DNA from: Candidatus Poseidoniaceae archaeon | GTDB taxonomy: Archaea; Thermoplasmatota; Poseidoniia; Poseidoniales; Poseidoniaceae | Direction of reading: 5' to 3' | Assembly (NCBI GenBank): GCA_030750665.1 | Contig: JASMHR010000005.1 | Coordinates: 1 to 42,559 of the forward strand | DNA: 42,559 nucleotides | Part shown: one piece after another, positions 1 through 8,289 of the stretch | How the letters are laid out: the number at the start of each line of letters is the position of its first letter | Position numbering within the stretch: position 1 is the first letter of the stretch | Position numbers and translations under genes: made by a program | The notes under the pieces: model-generated | What the model saw: only the letters and a program-made list of their open reading frames with translations | Told to the model about the DNA's origin: nothing | Database searches by the model: none

Positions 1-179
1 TAATCTAACTGTATTTTCAATGATTGGCGAAGTTTATTGTATTGTTTCCCAATGATTAGCCATTGCTAAAATAGCCCCGAACATTAGAGACGTAATTGTG
101 CTTAACTAAGCAGATATGAACGGCTCACTGAATGCCCGACTATACGGTGCAGAGTGAACGCAATCTAGGCTCGATAATC
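1..179. other. AT-rich gene-free stretch at window edge
   Basis: No convincing reading frame on either strand. It lies beyond the 3' end of the minus-strand gene that stops at 180. A 10-base motif, AATGATT(G/A)GC, occurs twice in the same orientation at 19-28 and 51-60, in AT-rich surroundings. This could be promoter or operator sequence for a gene outside the window, but nothing here proves it. Confidence 0.4.
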
Positions 180-1796
180 TCATTCGATGTGATTCAGGTC
201 CAAGCGTTTGCGCAGACTGTTCCAATCACTGACCACTGCGTTGACATCGATTGAAGCACCTTGCACCGCTTCCATCTCCTCGTTTCGAGAAGCTGGCATT
301 CGAACCAGAACCTCAATGTCATCGCCGATGATGTTTCCAGTCAACGAACGGCCGCTCTTCAGATGTTCAGAAAGACCGATGCCCACTGTTCGTTCGACTC
401 TTTCTACCTCGATGGCGAATGAATAGGAAGCCCCTTCCATCTCGTTGATGATCGCACTTCTTTCACTAGCGAAACGGGCCTCAGACAACTGGACAATCAA
501 GTCGTGCAAAGGAATCGATGCTTCAGCCACTTCTTCCACAGGTGCGATTTCCTCGATTGCTTCGGGTTCTGGCTCAGGCTCAGGCACAGGTGCGATTTCC
601 TCGATTGCTTCGGGTTCTGGCTCAGGTTCCGGCACAGGTTCTGGCTCCTGAATCACTTCGGGTTCTGGCTCAGGTTCCGGTTCTGCAGCGATTTCTTCCA
701 CCTTCTCAGCGACCTCTTCTACCTTTGAGGCAGCAGATGATGTGGCAGCCGCAGCGACTCCAACTGCGGCAACTCCAGCAGCGACGCCTGCCGCTGCTCT
801 CGCTTTCTTGGCGTCGACCTTGAGTTTGATGGCATCGATTTTCTGAAACAATTTTGATTGGACCTTCATTCTCACTGGTTCTGGTAGAGCACTCAATTTG
901 CTGTCGAAGGTTTCTGTTGACATCAATTTCAGTTCAGCAGCATCAAAATCACCCGCATGTTGTTCAATCACTTCTTGCAGATTTGCGCCCATCTCATCGG
1001 CCATGCTGTTAATCGTTTCTTCATCGAATTCTTCGATGGCTTCCATCATGCTGGGTGGTGGAGTTGGAAGAGCAGAGCCAACCGCATCTTCATCGAATTC
1101 TTCGATGGCTTCCATCATGCTGGGTGGTGGAGTGGGGAGTTCAGCAGCCCCCTCATTTGATGCCCCAACTGTGAAGTCCACTTCAGCAATTTGTTTTGCT
1201 ATTGCTGGGTCATCAGCATCGTGCAGGCGAATCGACCACTCGCCTTCTCCAGGTGAAGGGAATGATAGCTTACCGCTGGTATGCCCTTGGAGATAGAGGA
1301 AACTGACTGTTTCTTCATCGTTCAAGGCTTCACTTCCACTCTGCATTGGCATCGGTACAATTCCTACCCATGCTTTGTTGGCGACAGGCCACGGGGGTGC
1401 TTTGAAACGTAACGATATCTCTTCATCAACATCCCAATTGGTTTTTTCAATGCTCAAACTGGAATCACCATCAGTCATTGAGACTGGAGTAGACATCGTG
1501 GTTGGAGGAGGTATAGTGGTGCCTAGAGTACCGGGATTGAATATCTGAACATTTCCAGCTGCTTCCTGTGCCTTCGCAGCAGCAGCACTGGCGACACTTG
1601 CTCCAACGACAAAAGCGACGATACTGAAACAACATGCTATAGTACTCATCGTTTCTAGAACGTCATTAGTTCCGCCCGAAACCATTCCCCATATCACGGA
1701 TAAGAAGAATGCAAACCCGCCTATTCCAAACCAGATATTCTTTTTCTTCGGGCCCTGCTGGGGGTCGACAAGTGATCCCAACTGGCTCCCCATCAT
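180..1796 (-). CDS. Membrane protein with acidic Pro/Glu-rich repeats, function unknown
   Basis: About 538 residues from the ATG at 1796; a GTG three codons upstream (1805) is also possible. I do not recognise a family. The N-terminus has two hydrophobic segments (roughly residues 20-40 and 50-75 of the product). A globular part of about 130 residues follows, with a beta-rich look. Next come two near-identical copies of LPTPPPSMMEAIEEFDE and a helical stretch. An Ala-rich hydrophobic run (GVAAGVAAVGVAAAATS) may be a further membrane segment or a flexible linker. Then comes a strongly acidic low-complexity part built from PEPEPEPE and EAIEEIAPV units, and a C-terminal domain of about 110 residues. 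The gene lies just downstream of the CCA-adding enzyme on the same strand with a gap of about 40 bases, so co-transcription is likely. The repeats suggest a scaffold or binding surface, but this is inference only. Confidence 0.75.
   Translation of the reverse strand: MMGSQLGSLVDPQQGPKKKNIWFGIGGFAFFLSVIWGMVSGGTNDVLETMSTIACCFSIVAFVVGASVASAAAAKAQEAAGNVQIFNPGTLGTTIPPPTTMSTPVSMTDGDSSLSIEKTNWDVDEEISLRFKAPPWPVANKAWVGIVPMPMQSGSEALNDEETVSFLYLQGHTSGKLSFPSPGEGEWSIRLHDADDPAIAKQIAEVDFTVGASNEGAAELPTPPPSMMEAIEEFDEDAVGSALPTPPPSMMEAIEEFDEETINSMADEMGANLQEVIEQHAGDFDAAELKLMSTETFDSKLSALPEPVRMKVQSKLFQKIDAIKLKVDAKKARAAAGVAAGVAAVGVAAAATSSAASKVEEVAEKVEEIAAEPEPEPEPEVIQEPEPVPEPEPEPEAIEEIAPVPEPEPEPEAIEEIAPVEEVAEASIPLHDLIVQLSEARFASERSAIINEMEGASYSFAIEVERVERTVGIGLSEHLKSGRSLTGNIIGDDIEVLVRMPASRNEEMEAVQGASIDVNAVVSDWNSLRKRLDLNHIE
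541..626 (-). repeat. Direct repeat coding for Pro-Glu units
   Basis: A 38-bp block at 541-578 recurs exactly at 589-626, a period of 48 bp or 16 codons. It encodes repeated PEPEPEPEAIEEIAP units. It belongs to the low-complexity tail of the acidic membrane protein and is not a mobile or CRISPR repeat. Confidence 0.85.
1018..1133 (-). repeat. Exact 47-bp direct repeat inside the acidic membrane protein gene
   Basis: Bases 1018-1064 and 1087-1133 are identical over 47 positions, with a 69-bp (23-codon) period that keeps frame. Each copy encodes TPPPSMMEAIEEFDE. Identity at third codon positions implies a recent duplication or gene conversion. Confidence 0.9.
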
Positions 1797-1835
1797 GTAG
1801 CGCACAAGATGGCTTGAGACTTGAACACTGTTACA

Positions 1836-3167
1836 TCAAGGCCATGTCATGGATGGCCACTTATTCTCATCTCCATGTTGCCATGGCAATGTACACAGGA
1901 TTTCTTCCACTTCTTCCAAACTGGCCAGATCTCTTTCAATCTGGATTCTGTGCAACCAGTTCTTCAGACGTCCAAGGCGCCTGCCTTGTCCCAGACCTGT
2001 TTGCTGCATTAGCCAATTTCCATCAGCCAAGGGTTCAGTATGCCTGTTTCTTGGAATAGTTCTCAGTTTTGTCCGAAGGTCTTCAAATGCACCTTCTCGA
2101 ATATCTTCCCATTCATTCTGCCAGGCTTCGTCGATAGCGAGGAATTCATTGATGTCTTCGCCAACGGTATTTCTGAACAATCTCATCAATCCCTCATCAG
2201 AATCGATAGGTGCGGTCCCAAGCCAAGAATGGAATTCAACCGCTCGAGCAATGAAGGCATTCGGTGCCTTCAAACGTTTGAGAGTAGCGATCATGCCATC
2301 CTTGTCGCGGTCCTTGAGCAATACCGCGAATCTCATCTCAGCAACGATGGAAACAGAAATACTCCGTAATACGCGAATCCTTCGGTCATCTACAGCAGTA
2401 TTGCCGCCGATAATCAAGTCGAGGACGCCGTCTTTAGCCATTCTTGCAAGTACTCTTCCGGCGTCGGGGGCGGATGAAATTCTGCGGAATTCATGCCAAA
2501 TCCTCTCCATGGCTACGTTCTGTAGCATATCCTGCCGTTCCATCATCGCTAATTCCAATTCCAGGTCTGTTCTCCATTCAGCACCATCCCCCTGATCGAG
2601 GAATCGATATGCTCGCATGACTCTGAGTCCATCCTCAGACAGTCTGAGACTTGCTGAACCCACTGCCCTCAATCTATGGGCTGCAAGGTCACTGAGGCCA
2701 GAATGGGGGTCGTAGAGTTCTTTTCTTCCAATATCAACCGCCATCGCGTTGATGGTGAAATCCCTCCTTTCAAGGTCGAGTGAAAGTGAATCCGTCAAAT
2801 CGACCGAGTCAGGATGACGCCCATCTTGGTATCCACTTTCACAACGCAGAGTGGTAACTTCGTGATTGATGCCATCCACTACGACGGTCATCGTTCCAAA
2901 CTGCTTACCAGTGGGGATGGTGTGTTCAAAGAGTTCTTCGATTTCATCAGGTTGTAAGGTGGTCGCGATATCATGGTCTTTTGGTACCCTTCCTCGCATG
3001 GCCTCTCGAACCGCTCCACCTACCAACCAGATTCCGCCGCCTACTGCGGCGATGGTTGAATGGATATTGAGCACAGAAGGGGGTAAATCCTCAACCCAGG
3101 ACAAGCGTTCGGCAGGTATTGGAGCGGGTGCAACATCGGCCGCTAATCCTCTTGGAAGGTCCGACAT
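1836..3167 (-). CDS. cca: CCA tRNA nucleotidyltransferase, class II (bacterial/eukaryal type)
   Basis: Member of the poly(A) polymerase/CCA-adding superfamily that builds or repairs the tRNA 3' CCA end from CTP and ATP. About 443 residues from the ATG at 3167; the frame also opens at a TTG at 3182. The head domain shows the class II signature: LVGGAVRE with its GG near residues 50-51, the carboxylates D64 and D66 in KDHDIAT, an acidic residue in HEVTTLR near 103, and RRDFTINAMA near 134-143. A helical neck/body follows. There is no obvious HD domain. Archaeal CCA enzymes are normally class I, so a class II enzyme here suggests transfer. It could instead be a poly(A) polymerase-like paralogue; sequence alone cannot settle nucleotide specificity. 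It is divergent from the SerK-like gene. Confidence 0.85.
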   Translation of the reverse strand: MSDLPRGLAADVAPAPIPAERLSWVEDLPPSVLNIHSTIAAVGGGIWLVGGAVREAMRGRVPKDHDIATTLQPDEIEELFEHTIPTGKQFGTMTVVVDGINHEVTTLRCESGYQDGRHPDSVDLTDSLSLDLERRDFTINAMAVDIGRKELYDPHSGLSDLAAHRLRAVGSASLRLSEDGLRVMRAYRFLDQGDGAEWRTDLELELAMMERQDMLQNVAMERIWHEFRRISSAPDAGRVLARMAKDGVLDLIIGGNTAVDDRRIRVLRSISVSIVAEMRFAVLLKDRDKDGMIATLKRLKAPNAFIARAVEFHSWLGTAPIDSDEGLMRLFRNTVGEDINEFLAIDEAWQNEWEDIREGAFEDLRTKLRTIPRNRHTEPLADGNWLMQQTGLGQGRRLGRLKNWLHRIQIERDLASLEEVEEILCTLPWQHGDENKWPSMTWP

Positions 3168-3254
3168 CGGGCTGTCCTGCAATGATGTGATGATGATGAT
3201 TTTCCTTCAGGGACGAGCGAAAGGATGTTACTTGAATGCTTACACGTCGACGGT

Positions 3255-3704
3255 ATGTCCGAGCGCGATGTCGAGTTCAGCAGATGGGATTCCACTGAGC
3301 CTGCAGTACATCTAGTGCCACTTGATTGGCTCAAGCCACATGAGGAGATACTTGACAAGAATGTTCGACAACTGGAGAAGATGACACTCCGATGGAAGGG
3401 CTACACCAAGCCATTACTTGTCGATAGCAAGACCGGTTCAATCCTCGATGGGCATCACCGATACAGTGTCGGTAAGAATCTAGGTCTTCGCAGATTGCCA
3501 GCCATGTTGTTTGATTATTTGGATGACGATTCCATCAAAGTCGAGGTCTGGCCTGCTTCAGGACTTGACTCTCTTACGAAACAGGACATCATCGATATGT
3601 GCATGTCAAGTGAATTGTTCTCACCCAAGACCAGTCGTCATATCGTTGAAGCAGAGGTACCTCCGATTCACGTTCCTTTGGATGTATTGAATCAAGAGGA
3701 CTGA
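3255..3704 (+). CDS. SerK-like ParB-fold protein (possible ADP-dependent serine kinase)
   Basis: 149 residues from the ATG at 3255; an in-frame ATG at 3225 is also available. The ParB/sulfiredoxin-like fold is shown by KPHEEI (E30), LDGHHRYSVGKNLGL (DGHHR at 65-69) and a C-terminal LFSPKTSRHIV (about 121-131). The same three blocks, in the same order, occur in Thermococcus SerK, which phosphorylates free serine with ADP for cysteine synthesis and uses a glutamate in the KPHE block. That enzyme carries an additional domain between DGHHR and SPKTSRH that is largely absent here, leaving a minimal version. Serine kinase activity is therefore plausible but not certain; a DNA- or nucleotide-binding ParB relative is the alternative. 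The 3' end overlaps the convergent M61 peptidase gene by 13 bases. Confidence 0.7.
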   Translation: MSERDVEFSRWDSTEPAVHLVPLDWLKPHEEILDKNVRQLEKMTLRWKGYTKPLLVDSKTGSILDGHHRYSVGKNLGLRRLPAMLFDYLDDDSIKVEVWPASGLDSLTKQDIIDMCMSSELFSPKTSRHIVEAEVPPIHVPLDVLNQED

Positions 3705-5491
3705 TTACTCTGTAGCATGCTTTGCCACAAGCGATTTCCCTTCCCTTCCAACTTGTTTGCAAGTTCAGGTTCACAGGCTATCTTGAATGAGGTCTCCATC
3801 ATGACCCCTTGTCTGTTGATGGTCAGACTTGCATCTGTATCCTGTCTTCCGAGAAGAACAGAATTGAGTTCGGATTTATTCCTGACTCTGAGCCCATCAA
3901 GGGAAATCAACTCATCATCGGGCAGAAGCGAATCTCGCAAGGGGGAATCAGGGAGGAATCCTTGTACGTAAAGCCCACCTTTCTTTGTTGACAGATTCAT
4001 CCCCAACCATCCTTGGGGCTTCTTGTCATCATCTTCAGGAGAGATGAATTCAAGGCCCAGCGAACTCATTGCTTTGTTTAGATCAGGTCGAACATTCTCC
4101 TTGGTCAACCTATCGAGCATCGTTCCCATTCTTGCACCTCCATGCAACGAAGTCAAACCCTTTCTGATATCCGAGTGTCTGACCCCCAACGTCTCGAGTT
4201 CAGGTGAATCGAGTCCATGTCGTTTCCACAATAGTGCGAACAGATTCTCAAGTCCAGTCTGGCCTTTGCTGCGACGCCTCAGTTCGGCGTCTAGGCACAT
4301 CATCACCATCTCTCCTTCAAGATAGTATGAGATGGTGCTCTCACGAGAATATGTATGTGGACGGTAGAGATGTATCCATGCCTCATGGCTGGATGTCGCC
4401 AGTGATTGATGTTCATTCCCTCTGCCATTGTTGAATCGCTTCATCTTGCGTTCGAGGTCTTTGCGCCAATCTTTCTCGCTCCAGACTCCACTCTTCACAC
4501 AGATGATGTCTCCTAGCCAGGAAGTACCACCTTCAAACCACCATAGGAGTTCGCTGTGGACTTCTTTAGAGAGGTCATAATCGATGAATTCTCGCGGTCG
4601 TAATCGTTTGACATTCCATAGATGAAGATACTCGTGCGAGAGCAGGCTCACCAAATCTCTCCATGCATCATCCTGACCACTTTGGATAGCGATTCGTGGT
4701 ACCATGCTTGTTTGTGAGCGAAGATGTTCAAGGCCGCCTCTTGGACCCCCAGTCAGGTGGAGGATGGTCCAATACTCAGTGAATGGTAAAGGCCCGAAAA
4801 GAGCGACGAATTCATTCACCAGAATCTCCATTGCATCTTGAATCCTTTCGATGGCCTGCTCAGGTACTACGTAACCACCAGCATCCCAGACCCTGAGATG
4901 GTGCATCGCTCCAGACATCATTCTACTGTGAGTGGCTTCTGCATTGGCTTCGATGACGCCATCATACAATTCATCCACATCAGGAGGTTGCCAGGTTCGT
5001 TCATTTCCTACTGTCCATACCTTGTGCTTCGGTGGGCTTGCTGGGTGGTCATTGAGTTGACTTGCAGCACTCCAGCCCTCAGGCATCATCAGAGTAACCG
5101 TACAATCATCTCCTCCATCCCAACCTCTTTTTGGCATCATCCAAGTGAAGGTGGGGACCAGATGTAGGTGGCTAGCATCCATATGATTGCTGCGAACGGT
5201 TAGGTCAGGGCAGAGTAATTTGTAGTTGACCAAGATATCTTTCATGCCACCTTTTGGAGGTTTGATTCGATATCCATGAGTCCCGTTCCTGACGATTTTC
5301 GCTCCTCCACTTACAGTGATATCGCGAACATGCCTCAATGGTTCTCTGATGAGATATGAACCAGGGACCCAACGCGGCATCTCGATATCGATCGTGGAGG
5401 AGAAGTTCCCTTGGAGGAGAAGGTGTACATCAAGCAGCCTAGAGGCTGCCTCAAGGCAAGAGGCGCGCTGGTGAATCCTCACTTTGGACAT
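3692..5491 (-). CDS. M61 family metallopeptidase with PDZ domain (glycyl aminopeptidase-like)
   Basis: About 599 residues from the ATG at 5491; a TTG two codons earlier is also open. The N-terminal beta domain carries PGSYLIRE (about 43-50) and GGLEH (about 252-256), both typical of M61. The zinc site is HEYLHLWNVKRLRP, with H286, E287 and H290, followed by WWFEGGTSW, whose glutamate near 320 is the likely third ligand. A PDZ-like domain occupies roughly residues 490-580 (LGMN..., then LYVQGFLPDSPL and DELISLDGLRV). No signal peptide is evident, so a cytosolic role in peptide or damaged-protein turnover is likely. It is the last gene of a minus-strand run with a PCMT-like protein, 45 bases downstream of that gene's stop. 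Confidence 0.92.
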   Translation of the reverse strand: MSKVRIHQRASCLEAASRLLDVHLLLQGNFSSTIDIEMPRWVPGSYLIREPLRHVRDITVSGGAKIVRNGTHGYRIKPPKGGMKDILVNYKLLCPDLTVRSNHMDASHLHLVPTFTWMMPKRGWDGGDDCTVTLMMPEGWSAASQLNDHPASPPKHKVWTVGNERTWQPPDVDELYDGVIEANAEATHSRMMSGAMHHLRVWDAGGYVVPEQAIERIQDAMEILVNEFVALFGPLPFTEYWTILHLTGGPRGGLEHLRSQTSMVPRIAIQSGQDDAWRDLVSLLSHEYLHLWNVKRLRPREFIDYDLSKEVHSELLWWFEGGTSWLGDIICVKSGVWSEKDWRKDLERKMKRFNNGRGNEHQSLATSSHEAWIHLYRPHTYSRESTISYYLEGEMVMMCLDAELRRRSKGQTGLENLFALLWKRHGLDSPELETLGVRHSDIRKGLTSLHGGARMGTMLDRLTKENVRPDLNKAMSSLGLEFISPEDDDKKPQGWLGMNLSTKKGGLYVQGFLPDSPLRDSLLPDDELISLDGLRVRNKSELNSVLLGRQDTDASLTINRQGVMMETSFKIACEPELANKLEGKGNRLWQSMLQSNQSS

Positions 5492-5536
5492 GCTCAACGT
5501 AACCTCTGAGTTTGAGGCAGACGATAGAACATCCCA

Positions 5537-6613
5537 TCATGGAATCAAGTCTTCATGTCCAGATGAGAACCCAGTCGCACCTGAATCATCATCGGGTGCT
5601 CCGGGTTGTTGCAAGCGTATGTTGAACAACTGCGACAACAGTGGCCACAGCCCCATCAGCCAATCTTTTGCCTCATCCAGCATGACTAGGAGTGGATGTT
5701 CCTCAGGTTCTTCTCCTTCATCATCAAGATGTTCTTTCGTATCATCAAAAAACATCAATTCTGGAGGCGGCAGGTCGGGTGGCAAGGTTCTGAGGTCAGC
5801 GACCAGATTCTCAATATTCAGAATCAGTTCCTCTTCAATGATGTCATAGAGTCTGACAAAGGAAGCGGCTTCTTCCAACATGTCTGCCAAGGTGTCAGGA
5901 CTTGGGATTCCGGGTTCACTGTCTTTGATGTCGACAGGGCCAAAAACAACACTCCCCAATTCTGTATCAAACAATTCAAGACCTTGTTTCTCTCGTTTCA
6001 CCAATCGTTGATTTACTTCTCCACCGAGTGGAGCAACGATGAATCCACCTTCTGACAGAGATTCTTCCAACCATACAGGGATTCGCTTCAGTGAACCACT
6101 GATCAGAACACGATTCAGTTCTGTGGGCAGGTCTTCAGGTGCTTCAGCAAGAGTGGTTATCAATCTGATATTGCAGTTCTTGAGACTGTGAAGACGTTCC
6201 TCAACGTGTTCCAATACTGCTTCTGAAGGGTCGAAAACAGTCACAGTTCCTTCATCTCCAACAACTGCAGAGATAAGCGCCGTGAAATATCCACCTTTTG
6301 CTCCTATGATGACCACATCTTGGCCTTCTGAAAGTTCGAGATGAGACAGCAATGTAGCGACCATGTGTGGTGCCGATATGGTCTTGACACCTCCAGAAGG
6401 GGTTTCGAGGAAAACCAGTGGGCGGTCGTGAAAGAATGGAGTGGGGTCGAAATCGCTGTAGGACCTGACATCGACCTGCATCATCGCTTCTTCGATGATG
6501 CCGTTCATTGGAATCCCGGCATTCTGCAATCTTTCCAGCAGAGACTGCATCGGGTCCATGAGCACTGCAAGAGGATGGTCCCCTTTCAACACTGTCATCT
6601 TTGGAAGTCTCAT
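5537..6613 (-). CDS. Protein-L-isoaspartate O-methyltransferase-like protein with C-terminal extension
   Basis: 358 residues. Residues 1-210 follow the PCMT plan: TISAPHMVATLLSHLEL (about 78-94) is the family's substrate/SAM-proximal block, and DVVIIGAKGGYFTALIS (about 99-115) is a variant of the SAM-binding motif I, normally EIGTGSGY. The second glycine-rich position carries Lys-Gly instead of Gly-Ser, so SAM binding is probable but the site has drifted. PCMTs methylate isoaspartyl residues as a first repair step. The last 130 residues are an acidic, helical extension that I cannot place. The start codon overlaps the stop of the upstream membrane protein (ATGA at 6610-6613), so the two are translationally coupled. 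Pairing with an M61 peptidase suggests damaged-protein handling. Confidence 0.8.
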   Translation of the reverse strand: MRLPKMTVLKGDHPLAVLMDPMQSLLERLQNAGIPMNGIIEEAMMQVDVRSYSDFDPTPFFHDRPLVFLETPSGGVKTISAPHMVATLLSHLELSEGQDVVIIGAKGGYFTALISAVVGDEGTVTVFDPSEAVLEHVEERLHSLKNCNIRLITTLAEAPEDLPTELNRVLISGSLKRIPVWLEESLSEGGFIVAPLGGEVNQRLVKREKQGLELFDTELGSVVFGPVDIKDSEPGIPSPDTLADMLEEAASFVRLYDIIEEELILNIENLVADLRTLPPDLPPPELMFFDDTKEHLDDEGEEPEEHPLLVMLDEAKDWLMGLWPLLSQLFNIRLQQPGAPDDDSGATGFSSGHEDLIP

Positions 6614-7404
6614 CTGCTATGGGTAATCAATAACCAAGTTAGAAATAATCCGGCAGCAGCTCCAACGGTACCGCTGAGTGTATTTGCTTGAGCCACATCC
6701 ATGAAGCCTATCGCTCCCATCCCTCCCAAAGGCACTCCAAGTGCGGTCATCTTGAGTATCATTTCTCTTTTTGGCAGGGGAGGTTTTCTCGGTCTCAAAG
6801 TGATTGTACTGCGCTTCTTCCAAATATGGAAATCAGCAAGTATCTCAGGTGTGGAGAGCATAGTCAGGACCGTGGTTCTGAGCCTTGGGATTCTGCTGTT
6901 TGAATCACCACGGCCGCTGATGAAAGTCATTCTTCCAACCTTGTGTCTAACGCTGATACATATCTGCAGTGCAGCCGCTGCACTATCCAACTCCATATCG
7001 TGCAGATCCACGCCTACTCCCAGACCGCGGTCACTCAGGTGAGTCATCACATTCCATTGCCGCGCCCCAGTCGTGATGTCGTCACTGGCCTTTGCTTGAA
7101 TGGGCCCGAGGGTTCGACGAAGAAAGGACAGGCCTTGTTCGACAGGAATCTCAACTCTTATTCTTCGTCCAAGGAAGTTGTAAGAGAGGAAACTGCTCAG
7201 GAAAATCAATCCCCATGCTGCTCCAGCAATCTTGAATCCAAGAATGAAACCCCCTGTGAATGCATGTGCATATATTACTACGATATATGTTAGAACACCG
7301 GTATATGTTGCAAGGATCAGAGCTGTTGCAAAGGCCTGTCCAAAAGTCAGTTGACGCCGTTCCCAGGTTGGTCCCACAACCGACTGATTGGAGGTTTGAC
7401 TCAT
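6610..7404 (-). CDS. Membrane protein of unknown function
   Basis: 264 residues. Two transmembrane segments lie near residues 22-50 and 52-77, and a hydrophobic C-terminal hairpin near 218-260. Between them is a soluble domain of about 130 residues with a probable cytosolic location, judged from basic flanks (KKRSTITLRPRKPPLPKRE). I recognise no enzymatic motif. It is the first gene of the minus-strand run membrane protein, PCMT-like, M61 peptidase, and its stop overlaps the PCMT start. A role linked to those genes is possible on position alone. Confidence 0.75.
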   Translation of the reverse strand: MSQTSNQSVVGPTWERRQLTFGQAFATALILATYTGVLTYIVVIYAHAFTGGFILGFKIAGAAWGLIFLSSFLSYNFLGRRIRVEIPVEQGLSFLRRTLGPIQAKASDDITTGARQWNVMTHLSDRGLGVGVDLHDMELDSAAAALQICISVRHKVGRMTFISGRGDSNSRIPRLRTTVLTMLSTPEILADFHIWKKRSTITLRPRKPPLPKREMILKMTALGVPLGGMGAIGFMDVAQANTLSGTVGAAAGLFLTWLLITHSR

Positions 7405-7491
7405 CTTCCTTCAATGAACCCGAGGTGGTTCGATGTATGATACCATTCATTGACAATCAGGGTAAATGCAGAAAAATGATTGTTTGAACCG

Positions 7492-7504
7492 AGTAGGGGC
7501 TACT
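7492..7504 (+). promoter_or_regulatory. Short hairpin abutting the start codon of the DUF2085 gene
   Basis: AGTAG, loop GGG, CTACT: a perfect 5-bp stem ending exactly one base before the ATG at 7505. A stem this short can arise by chance. It is listed because stronger 3-base-loop hairpins occur in other leaders of this window. Confidence 0.3.
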
Positions 7505-8254
7505 ATGGTTGAGGACCCTGAACGCGAGCGCGCAGCAAAGGTTGGCAATTGGGTTTTGGGAGTTTCCCTTTTCTTCTTGATTTCATTCTTTTTCGCCCCG
7601 ATGACCCTCAAAGAAGGAAGTGTTCCAGAACTATCGGGAAGGGCGAATGCTTTCGATTATGCATACCATGAAGGGTGGGGCAGTTGGGGAAATGGAAATC
7701 ACAGTGGTGAAATTGGACACGATCAACCTTCCAAGGGGCTGTTCGCATGGTCAGAAGTCAACTTTTATGCAGGCTTCACTTATGCTTTTGGTGACCTCAA
7801 TTGCCACCAGAAACATGAACGGAGTTGGGAGCTTAATGGCAATCAGCTTCCTGTTTGTGCAAGAGATGTGGGGATATTCCTCGGTTTGGCAATCGGAGGT
7901 TGGATATTCTCTAGGTATGGAAAGAATCGATGGACAGTTACAGATTCTTTTCTATCAGTTTTCGGAGATTCAAGATTGGAACCGATATACTTGCGTGGAT
8001 TACGGAAGAGAGCGGCTTGGAGCATAGCGGCATTGGGCGTCATCCCTATCGGTATCGATGGTTTCACTCAGATGCTTACCTCATATGAATCAACCAATCC
8101 CATTCGTTTGCTGACTGGAGCAGCATTCGGAATCATGTTGGCAATTCTGTTCTCTGCGATGTTGTCCTCGCGTCCCAAGGATTACGAAGGTAGACCAGAA
8201 TTGGTCATTCTTCCCGCAGGTGCTCGTTTAGCCAGGTCTGTAGAGGAAGAATGA
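7505..8254 (+). CDS. DUF2085 family membrane protein
   Basis: 249 residues from the ATG at 7505; an upstream ATG at 7466 is in frame, but the sequence before residue 1 looks like leader. It has the DUF2085 layout: a first membrane segment (about 15-35), then LNCHQKHERSW with the Cys-His pair, QLPVCARDVGIFLGLAIGG with a second Cys and Arg leading into a membrane helix, then AALGVIPIGIDGFTQ, and a final NPIRLLTGAAFG leading into the last helix. The conserved Cys-His and Cys-Ala-Arg sites suggest metal binding or catalysis in the membrane, but the family's function is unknown to me. The gene stands alone, divergent from the PCMT run and convergent with the thymidylate kinase gene. Confidence 0.8.
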   Translation: MVEDPERERAAKVGNWVLGVSLFFLISFFFAPMTLKEGSVPELSGRANAFDYAYHEGWGSWGNGNHSGEIGHDQPSKGLFAWSEVNFYAGFTYAFGDLNCHQKHERSWELNGNQLPVCARDVGIFLGLAIGGWIFSRYGKNRWTVTDSFLSVFGDSRLEPIYLRGLRKRAAWSIAALGVIPIGIDGFTQMLTSYESTNPIRLLTGAAFGIMLAILFSAMLSSRPKDYEGRPELVILPAGARLARSVEEE

Positions 8255-8289
8255 AGCAACATTTTCAGGCTTTCCCGTATCCATTCAAT

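Noticed and set aside
541-740. Plus-strand frames across the Pro-Glu repeat region
   Set aside because: Low-complexity antisense shadows of the minus-strand repeat gene, with no start signal or family match.
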